Shown: one piece after another, positions 1 to 5,120 of the stretch
Numbering within the stretch: the stretch's first letter is position 1
Layout of the letters: each line of letters starts with the position of its first letter
Source of the DNA: an uncultured SAR86 cluster bacterium
GTDB lineage: Bacteria > Pseudomonadota > Gammaproteobacteria > Magnimaribacterales > D2472
Length of the DNA: 5,120 nt
Direction of reading: 5' to 3'
Assembly (NCBI GenBank): GCA_938075575.1
Contig: CALJHI010000033.1
Span: 1 to 5,120 of the forward strand
The notes under the pieces: model-generated
Told to the model about the DNA's origin: nothing
The model's input: the letters and a program-made list of their open reading frames with translations, nothing else
Database searches by the model: none
Translations under genes and position numbers: made by a program

Positions 1-158
1 GGAACGCCAATCTCAATTATATCTACACCTGATTCAACAAAAAGATGCATCAAGTCTAGGGTTGTATCTATATCAGGATCTCCGGCAACAAGGTAAGCCA
101 CTAGAGCTTTTTTATCTTCTATAAGAAGATTGTCTAGTTTCTTTCTGAGTCTATTCAA
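1..158 (-). CDS. trpA: Tryptophan synthase alpha subunit, N-terminal part (cut by window edge)
   Basis: Encodes the alpha subunit of tryptophan synthase, which cleaves indole-3-glycerol phosphate to indole and glyceraldehyde-3-phosphate and passes indole through a tunnel to TrpB; cytoplasmic. Only residues 1-53 lie in the window; the gene continues beyond base 1. My translation gives MNRLRKKLDNL at the start, then ALVAYLVAGDPD (residues 18-29), the conserved N-terminal TrpA block. GVDIIEIGVP follows (residues 44-53), with Glu49 at exactly the number of the catalytic Glu49 of E. coli TrpA. The start is a TTG at 158-156. The frame is closed by a stop at 173-171, there is no ATG or GTG in between, and the first in-frame ATG is codon 37, inside the conserved fold. 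The TTG overlaps the trpB stop as TTGA. Completeness of the rest cannot be judged. Confidence 0.95.
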   Translation of the reverse strand, partial: MNRLRKKLDNLLIEDKKALVAYLVAGDPDIDTTLDLMHLFVESGVDIIEIGV

Positions 159-169
159 AACTCTATTCC
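155..169 (-). promoter_or_regulatory. trpA translation start: TTG in a TTGA overlap with a weak SD-like GGA
   Basis: On the minus strand the end of trpB reads GGAATAGAGTTTTGA. The trpA start TTG (158-156) overlaps the trpB stop TGA (157-155). GGA at 169-167 lies 8 bases upstream of the TTG, a plausible but weak Shine-Dalgarno element. It is the best-placed one among the internal junctions of this cluster. The layout suggests that TrpA is made by ribosomes finishing trpB, which would help keep the two subunits near equal amounts; that is inference. Confidence 0.6.
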
Positions 170-1360
170 ATCAATTTCAGCAACAGTATTGATATCCTTA
201 TCTCCTCTTCCTGACACATTGATAATAATATTTGAAGATTCATCCATTTGAGTTGATAAAGCATCCAAATGAGCAAAAGCATGAGCCGTTTCTAAAGCTG
301 GCATTATTCCTTCAAGTTCAGTAACCAAATGAAATGCGTCTAAAGCCTCTTGATCATTTACAGCTACATATTCAGCTCTGCCAATGTCTTTTAACCATGA
401 ATGCTCTGGCCCTACTCCAGGATAGTCAAGGCCTGCAGATACTGATTTGGTGTCTTTAACCTGTCCTAAGTCATCTTGCATCAAATAGCTTCTTGCTCCA
501 TGCAATACACCTGGCTCACCATCATTGAGAGGAGCGGCATGCTCACCCGTCTCAATTCCATTGCCTCCAGCCTCAACTCCAATTAATCTTGTTTCTTTGA
601 TATCAATAAATGGATAAAAAGCTCCCATCGCATTAGACCCTCCACCAACACAAGCAACAATAGCATCTGGCATTCTTCCAAAGTTTTTCTTTGATTGGTC
701 TATTAACTCGTGACCAACAACAGAGTTAAAATCTCTTACAATCATTGGGTATGGATGAGGGCCTGTAACGCTCCCTATAATGTAATAAGTATCGTCTACA
801 TTAGTAACCCAATCTCTAAGCGCTTCATTCAAGGCATCTTTCAATGTTGCAGTTCCTGAGTCTACTGGATGGACATGCGCTCCTAACAACTTAATTCTAT
901 ATACATTTAAAGATTGTCTTTTTACATCTTCAGCGCCCATATAAATATGGCACTCAAGACCTAATCTAGCTGCAACAGTTGCAGTTGCAACACCATGCTG
1001 ACCAGCTCCAGTTTCAGCAATAATTCTTTTCTTACCCATATGTTTTGCTAATAGAATTTGTCCTACTGTATTATTAATTTTATGAGCGCCAGTATGATTT
1101 AGATCTTCTCTTTTCAGCCATATATTTGCCGATTTAAAATGCTCTGTTAGTCTTTGTGCATAATAAAGTGGTGAGGGTCTTCCAACAAAATTAGATAAAT
1201 CAGCATAAAACTCTTTCTTAAATTCATCTGTGTCCTTTAGCTTTGCGTATGTAGTTTCCAGCTCTTCTAAGGCAAACATTAAAGTTTCAGGGACAAATTT
1301 GCCACCATATTCACCAAAAAAACCTTCAGTATTTGGAAAATTATCTTTATTTATACTCAT
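155..1360 (-). CDS. trpB: Tryptophan synthase beta chain
   Basis: PLP-dependent beta subunit of tryptophan synthase (TrpB1 type). It condenses indole with L-serine to make L-tryptophan in the cytoplasmic alpha2-beta2 complex. At 401 aa it is close to E. coli TrpB (397). Visible motifs include the N-terminal FGEYGGKFVPE (about 15-25) and HTGAHKINN (89-97) with the PLP Schiff-base Lys94. Next come AETGAGQHG (115-123) with catalytic Glu116, and the phosphate-binding GGGSNAMG (239-246). Also present are LDYPGVGPEH (311-320), Glu357 before THAFAH-like sequence at the indole site, and C-terminal SGRGDKD (383-389) with the Ser that contacts the PLP ring nitrogen. No key residue is missing. The ATG at 1360 overlaps the trpF stop as ATGA, and the stop overlaps the trpA TTG start. 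No strong Shine-Dalgarno precedes the start; the upstream sequence is an A-rich run. Function is near certain. Confidence 0.99.
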   Translation of the reverse strand: MSINKDNFPNTEGFFGEYGGKFVPETLMFALEELETTYAKLKDTDEFKKEFYADLSNFVGRPSPLYYAQRLTEHFKSANIWLKREDLNHTGAHKINNTVGQILLAKHMGKKRIIAETGAGQHGVATATVAARLGLECHIYMGAEDVKRQSLNVYRIKLLGAHVHPVDSGTATLKDALNEALRDWVTNVDDTYYIIGSVTGPHPYPMIVRDFNSVVGHELIDQSKKNFGRMPDAIVACVGGGSNAMGAFYPFIDIKETRLIGVEAGGNGIETGEHAAPLNDGEPGVLHGARSYLMQDDLGQVKDTKSVSAGLDYPGVGPEHSWLKDIGRAEYVAVNDQEALDAFHLVTELEGIMPALETAHAFAHLDALSTQMDESSNIIINVSGRGDKDINTVAEIDGIEF

Positions 1361-1971
1361 CTTATTTTTTTAATTATCTTGGTTACCAAATTGATATCTT
1401 TAATTCCTTTTTCTGATTCAACACCTGAATTTAAATCTATACACCAGGGAGACATTCTAATAGCATTATCGACATTTTTAACATTAATACCACCTGATAG
1501 GACAATTTTTCTCCCAGAAATATCCATATTCTTTAATAGCTTCCAGTTAAATGATTGACCAGTTCCTCCATAAATCCCTTCTTTATAGTTTTCCAATAAA
1601 ATTGCAGTTGCGGACTTATATGAATCTATGGTTTTTAAAGATAGATTGTTTTTAATTCTTACTACCTTCCAAAAATCTAGTTCAAATGAAGAGCAAAATT
1701 CATCAGATTCATCGCCATGGAATTGGATAATTGGATTCTTGAAGAAAGAGGTTATATTTAAAATATTTTCACGAGATTCATTCACAAAAACACAAACAGG
1801 TCGCGAGTTCTTAAAATTAATTCCAGGTATCTGCTCTAAAAAATTAACATCAACGTTTCTTGGGCTATTTTTATAAAAGATAAACCCAATAAAATCTATG
1901 TTAAGTTCAATCAAATTTAGCAGAGTGCTTTTATCGGAGATGCCACAAATTTTAATATTTGAAGAAATCAT
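1357..1971 (-). CDS. trpF: Phosphoribosylanthranilate isomerase
   Basis: Catalyses the Amadori rearrangement of N-(5'-phosphoribosyl)anthranilate to CdRP, the third step of tryptophan synthesis; a single-domain cytoplasmic TIM barrel. It has 204 aa, normal for stand-alone TrpF, so it is not the E. coli-type TrpCF fusion. Visible motifs are KICGI (7-11) with general-base Cys9, GFIFY..SPR (29-38), CVFVNES (60-66), IQFHGDE (82-88), GGTGQSFNW (135-143), LSGGIN (158-163) and DLNSGVESEKGIKD (179-192), the last two forming the phosphate site. One oddity: the strand that normally ends in LLD with the general-acid Asp (Asp126 in Thermotoga maritima) reads ILLEN here, giving Glu127. The GAA codon at 1593-1591 is clear. 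The start ATG overlaps the truA stop as ATGA, with no Shine-Dalgarno visible. The stop overlaps the trpB start. trpF next to truA is typical of gammaproteobacteria. Confidence 0.97.
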   Translation of the reverse strand: MISSNIKICGISDKSTLLNLIELNIDFIGFIFYKNSPRNVDVNFLEQIPGINFKNSRPVCVFVNESRENILNITSFFKNPIIQFHGDESDEFCSSFELDFWKVVRIKNNLSLKTIDSYKSATAILLENYKEGIYGGTGQSFNWKLLKNMDISGRKIVLSGGINVKNVDNAIRMSPWCIDLNSGVESEKGIKDINLVTKIIKKIR

Positions 1972-2753
1972 ATTTTAAATTTATCAAGAATACTCTGTGA
2001 GGGTTTTGCAACATTATAAACATCATCATACTCAGGTCCTAAAAAAAACAAACCCTTTGCAGATAAGGTTCTTCCAGCCATACTCCTATCCTTAGCTGTA
2101 ATAATTTTTTCAATGCTCAAATGGTTTTCTTTTTTAGCTATATCAGTAATTGTACCCATAATAATTCTAACCATGTTGTGTAAAAAAGCATTGGCAGTAA
2201 TATGAAATATTAAAAAGTTATTATATTTTTCTACACTAAATTTAGTTATTTCTTTTACAGGATTTTTTGAAGAGCAGCTTGAAGATCGAAATGATGAAAA
2301 GTCATGCTTGCCAATAAGGCTAGCTCCCTCGTTTTTAAGTATTGAAAAATCCAGAGGTGACTTCTCCCAATGAGCAAAATCATTAAAAAAAACTGGCTTG
2401 GATTTAGAGTTATATATTACATAGGCATATGATCTATTTTTTGCTGAAAACCTAGAGTGAAAATTATTTTTAACCTGAGAAATACTTTTAACTTTTATAG
2501 ACTCTGGCAGGTTAGAATTGAGACCATTAATCCAGTCCTCGTCTTTTCTTTGTATGTCAGTTTCAAAATCAAATACTTGGGAAAGCGCATGAACTCCAGC
2601 ATCGGTCCTTCCTGCATAATTAATTGATACATCACAGAGAGTAATTTTTTTAATTGCAGCTTCTACTTTTTCTTGGATTGTTATTGCGTTTGTTTGCTTT
2701 TGAAAACCCGAGAATTCTTTCCCATTATATTCAAGAGTAAATACTAGTTTCAC
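1968..2753 (-). CDS. truA: tRNA pseudouridine(38-40) synthase TruA
   Basis: Converts uridines 38-40 in the anticodon arm of many tRNAs to pseudouridine; cytoplasmic, homodimeric in the family. At 261 aa it is near the E. coli length (270). Motifs in order are the N-terminal LEYNG..FSGFQKQ (7-20) and AGRTDAGVHA (47-56) with catalytic Asp51. FHSRFSAKNRSYAY (98-111) carries the R-x-Y-x-Y pattern. GKHDFSSFR (148-156), NAFLHNMVRIIMGT (188-201) and GRTLSAKGLFF (228-238) complete the fold. All motifs are intact. The start is GTG, not ATG: it sits at 2753-2751 in a GTGA overlap with the fimV-like stop, and MKLVFTLEYNG matches where the family begins. No Shine-Dalgarno is visible before it. Two runs of eight T on the coding strand (2385-2392 and 2041-2048) lie inside the gene and keep the frame. 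Confidence 0.98.
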   Translation of the reverse strand: MKLVFTLEYNGKEFSGFQKQTNAITIQEKVEAAIKKITLCDVSINYAGRTDAGVHALSQVFDFETDIQRKDEDWINGLNSNLPESIKVKSISQVKNNFHSRFSAKNRSYAYVIYNSKSKPVFFNDFAHWEKSPLDFSILKNEGASLIGKHDFSSFRSSSCSSKNPVKEITKFSVEKYNNFLIFHITANAFLHNMVRIIMGTITDIAKKENHLSIEKIITAKDRSMAGRTLSAKGLFFLGPEYDDVYNVAKPSQSILDKFKI

Positions 2754-4093
2754 TTTGATGAAATTAATGAAACTAGTTCTTTTGCTTTTATCTTTGATGT
2801 CTCATTGTCAGATTTTTTGAGAAGATTGTTTAATATATTTAATGCTTGCTCTAATTCGTCCATTTCAATATATGTTGCTGCTAAATCTAACTCCTGCTCA
2901 TCTTGGTTATTCTTAATACTAAGTCCAGATGGCATTGCTTTAGTCTCAGGTCCAGAAGATGGTGCCTCATCAAAATCATAAACGATGGTTTTCTTTTTAT
3001 TCTTATTAAGCTGAATAAATATCAAAGCCAATAAAACTCCTGATATAACTGAAATGGCAGCTACAAAAAGTAGATCGATGTAATTAAGGCCTGCATTTAC
3101 AGGCTCATCCTTTTCAAGGCTATTTGTTTTTGTTATATCTTCAATAACTTCATTTTTTGCGTTAATTTTTAATGTTGATGTATTTTTTGAAATTATATCT
3201 TCGGGAGATTTTGATGCAGGATCTATCGAAGCTAAGTTAACAGCTATTTCGTCTTGTTCTTTAATGATTTCAGCTTTTTCTGTCTTTTGTATCTTTGGAG
3301 CTGTTAAGGTTAGGAGAGATTTTGCTGATTTCTTGAAATTCAAACTGAACGCTTGGTTCATTTTTATAATTGCATTCTTTGAGTCTGAGGCTGAGTTAAG
3401 TTCCATTGATTGATAGCTGGGAATAACTATATCAATATCGCTTCTTACTAAATTGATATTATCATCAATGAATGCAGATGGGTTTCCTAGATAAATTGAC
3501 CACATGATTTGATATATAGAGAGGTTATTGTTTGTCTTAGCTATATCGCTGGCTAGACTCCACATAGTTTTTATCTCTCCTGCAGTTATAGTTCTTAGTT
3601 CCTTATCTTGATCTGTTATAGGATCAGAAATTATATTTTTTGTAATTGCAACAGGAGGCTCATTGAATATTTCGGAATCAGGCTTTCTAGAAAGTGGTTT
3701 AAGTTTTTTATCCTCTTTTGATTCGTTTTCTGAAGCATTGCTTGGTCTAATGGTTGATGGTAAAAAGATAAAAATATCTTTTGATAGTTTGTCTTTAATT
3801 TTTAATTTAAAACTAAAATAATCAGATGAGTAATTATTTGATAGCGCTATGGAATAAACATAATAAGCATCATTATCCCTCAATAGGGTATAAGCTATTT
3901 TGGCATCATCAATAACATCTTCTGACTTATATTCTAAAAGCTTTATATCTTCATCATTTATATTAGAATCTCGGATATTTAGTTCAATAAGTCTGAGCCC
4001 GCTATCATTAATACTGATCTTAGGCGAAGAAATTAAACTATCTGCATATGCAACTGATGAAATAAATAGAAGGGTTGTTAGCAAATATCTCAT
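2750..4093 (-). CDS. fimV: Short FimV-like polar inner-membrane protein
   Basis: FimV/HubP-type proteins mark the cell pole and organise type IV pili, flagella or chemotaxis proteins. They have a periplasmic peptidoglycan-facing part and a cytoplasmic TPR tail. Here residues 1-17 form a signal peptide (MRYLLTTLLF..., AYA before the likely cut after Ala17). Residues 18-115 may match the divergent FimV N-terminal domain. Residues about 169-228 resemble the FimV LysM-like block (MWSLASDIA, NPSAFIDDNIN, then IVIPS), but without the usual GDTLW. A low-complexity Lys/Ser/Asp linker runs from about 262 to 335. One membrane helix spans about 338-362, followed by NKNKKK. The tail 400-445 (ELDLAATYIEMDELEQALNI...) is the conserved C-terminal FimV TPR motif. 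Length 447 aa is about half that of Pseudomonas FimV (roughly 920). The position between asd and truA supports the call. ATG at 4093 overlaps the asd stop as ATGA. The exact role in this organism is unknown. Confidence 0.88.
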   Translation of the reverse strand: MRYLLTTLLFISSVAYADSLISSPKISINDSGLRLIELNIRDSNINDEDIKLLEYKSEDVIDDAKIAYTLLRDNDAYYVYSIALSNNYSSDYFSFKLKIKDKLSKDIFIFLPSTIRPSNASENESKEDKKLKPLSRKPDSEIFNEPPVAITKNIISDPITDQDKELRTITAGEIKTMWSLASDIAKTNNNLSIYQIMWSIYLGNPSAFIDDNINLVRSDIDIVIPSYQSMELNSASDSKNAIIKMNQAFSLNFKKSAKSLLTLTAPKIQKTEKAEIIKEQDEIAVNLASIDPASKSPEDIISKNTSTLKINAKNEVIEDITKTNSLEKDEPVNAGLNYIDLLFVAAISVISGVLLALIFIQLNKNKKKTIVYDFDEAPSSGPETKAMPSGLSIKNNQDEQELDLAATYIEMDELEQALNILNNLLKKSDNETSKIKAKELVSLISSK

Positions 4094-5106
4094 TTAAATT
4101 TATCATTATCCATAAGGCTTTCAGCAATTTGCACTGCATTCAAGGCAGCACCCTTTCCATAAACATTATCAGCAACGATCCACAATGAAATCCATGTTTC
4201 ATTTTGAATCATTTGGCTTCTTATTCTTCCAACATATACGTTCTCAGAGTCATTTGCTTGCTCAAGAGGAGTTGGATAAATTAAATTTTTTGGATCATCC
4301 ATAACTTCCACTCCTTTGATATTAGATAGAGAATTGATCACCTCTTCTCTAGTAGCATTTTTATCAATCTTTAAAAACACTGCCTCAGAGTGGCCATTTT
4401 GAACTGGAACTCTTACACATGTAGCCTGAACGTCAATGTTATTATCAAGAATTTTTTTAGTCTCCCAAACTAGCTTCATCTCTTCTTTAGTGAAATCGTT
4501 TTCTAAAAAAATATCGCATTGGGGCAAGGCATTGAAGGCAATTTTTTTAGGGTAAACTTTAGCTTGCGCATCGGGATTTTTAGTTTGCTCTTTTAGCTCT
4601 TCAACCGCCTCCTTTCCTGTTCCTGATACGGCCTGATAGGTCGCAATATTAAGAAAATGTATTTTAAAATCTTCATGAATAGGTTTAAGCGCCATTAGAA
4701 GTTGGGATGTTGAGCAATTGGGATTTGCTATTAGACTTGGTGTGTTGAGACCTTCTAATATATGTCCATTAATCTCTGGAATAATAAGCGGCACATCATC
4801 CTCATATCTAAATTCTGATGACAGGTCTATTACGTAGCATCCTTTTTGAACAAAAGACCTTGCATATTTTTTTGCAACGGACGATCCTGCTGCAAGAATC
4901 ACTAAATTTGCATTTGATGCATCGAATGTATCTACATCATCAATAATATAATTTATACCTGATAAATTAACCTCTTGACCAATCGAAGACTTTCCTAAGG
5001 GATAGAAATTAGCGACTTTAAAATTTTTTTTCTCTAGTAGTTGTATTATTTTTTGACCTACAACACCAGAGGCTCCAACAAGAGCAAGATTTAATTCATG
5101 TTTCAT
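4090..5106 (-). CDS. asd: Aspartate-semialdehyde dehydrogenase
   Basis: Reduces L-aspartyl-4-phosphate to L-aspartate 4-semialdehyde with NADPH, the branch-point step to lysine/diaminopimelate, threonine and methionine; cytoplasmic. At 338 aa it is the shorter ASADH type seen in Pseudomonas-like and Gram-positive enzymes, not the roughly 367-aa E. coli type. Motifs: NADP-binding GASGVVG (11-17), LAAGSSVAKKYA (71-82), ANPNCST (127-133) with nucleophile Cys131, ATYQAVSGTGKEAVEEL (155-171), the EEMKLVWETKKIL region (208-220), and CVRVPVQNGHSEAV (230-243) with substrate-binding Arg232 and catalytic His239. Because Cys131 and His239 are present, this is an active enzyme rather than the catalytically dead Usg paralogue found beside truA in some relatives. 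The start is ATG at 5106, preceded by AGG at 5120-5118. The stop overlaps the fimV-like start as ATGA. Upstream gene is outside the window. Confidence 0.98.
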   Translation of the reverse strand: MKHELNLALVGASGVVGQKIIQLLEKKNFKVANFYPLGKSSIGQEVNLSGINYIIDDVDTFDASNANLVILAAGSSVAKKYARSFVQKGCYVIDLSSEFRYEDDVPLIIPEINGHILEGLNTPSLIANPNCSTSQLLMALKPIHEDFKIHFLNIATYQAVSGTGKEAVEELKEQTKNPDAQAKVYPKKIAFNALPQCDIFLENDFTKEEMKLVWETKKILDNNIDVQATCVRVPVQNGHSEAVFLKIDKNATREEVINSLSNIKGVEVMDDPKNLIYPTPLEQANDSENVYVGRIRSQMIQNETWISLWIVADNVYGKGAALNAVQIAESLMDNDKFK

Positions 5107-5116
5107 TTTTCAAAAT

Positions 5117-5120
5117 ACCT
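5117..5120 (-). promoter_or_regulatory. Possible ribosome binding site for asd
   Basis: The minus strand reads AGGT immediately inside the window edge, followed by a 10-base AT-rich spacer and the asd ATG. It fits an AGG-type Shine-Dalgarno at slightly long spacing. More of the motif may lie outside the window, and it may fall inside the 3' end of an upstream gene, so the call is tentative. Confidence 0.4.

Noticed and set aside
1361..1380. T-rich plus-strand stretch at the trpF/trpB junction, considered as a terminator
   Set aside because: On the transcribed strand it is an A run, not a U run, there is no GC-rich hairpin before it, and trpF and trpB overlap in one reading unit.
1628..1876. 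Open frame of 82 codons on the plus strand
   Set aside because: It lies wholly inside trpF on the opposite strand, is low in complexity, matches no family I recognise, and trpF is clearly real.
2041..2392. Runs of eight T on the coding strand in truA (2041-2048, 2385-2392), and a similar eight-base A run in asd (5024-5031), as possible programmed frameshift sites
   Set aside because: All reading frames stay intact and motifs continue on both sides. Such runs are expected from Phe, Lys and Asn codons in an AT-rich genome, and no stimulatory structure or alternative-frame product is visible.
3900..4097. Open frame of 65 codons on the plus strand
   Set aside because: It is antisense to the start of the fimV-like gene and is rich in Ser/Ile, as expected from reading the complement of Asp/Asn-rich AT-biased codons; there is no sign of an independent gene.
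1..5120. Search for mobile elements, CRISPR repeats, defence genes, tRNAs, riboswitches or a trp leader
   Set aside because: Coding sequence fills the window almost completely with conserved housekeeping genes. No inverted or direct repeats of note, no tRNA-like fold, and no leader space exists before trpF because it overlaps truA.

Overview
The window is one unbroken stretch of co-directional housekeeping genes, all on the minus strand. Read in transcription order (right to left) they are: asd (aspartate-semialdehyde dehydrogenase), a small fimV-like gene, truA (tRNA pseudouridine synthase), trpF (phosphoribosylanthranilate isomerase), trpB (tryptophan synthase beta), and the first 53 codons of trpA (tryptophan synthase alpha), which runs off the left edge. 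No tRNA, rRNA, mobile element, CRISPR array, long repeat, promoter or terminator is supported, and no gap between genes exceeds a few bases.

The organism is most likely a gammaproteobacterium with a small, AT-rich genome (by eye about one third G+C). The order asd-fimV-truA-trpF is a known gammaproteobacterial synteny (Pseudomonas carries leuB-asd-usg-like-fimV-truA-trpF-accD-folC), and FimV is characteristic of that class. Low G+C, a much shortened FimV and zero intergenic DNA fit a streamlined marine lineage such as SAR86 or a similar oceanic group. That placement is inference; no marker gene here settles it.

The most striking structural fact is the packing. All five gene junctions have the same 4-base overlap, NTGA, in which the downstream start codon (ATG, GTG, ATG, ATG, TTG in order) shares two bases with the upstream TGA stop. 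At four of the five there is no convincing Shine-Dalgarno sequence, which suggests translation by termination-reinitiation along a single mRNA. The metabolic theme is amino-acid synthesis (Asp family, Trp), interleaved with tRNA modification and a polar cell-envelope protein.

I see no previously undescribed system here. The points most worth checking are a catalytic-position Asp-to-Glu change in TrpF, the reduced FimV with a degenerate LysM-like region, and the fully overlapping gene chain.
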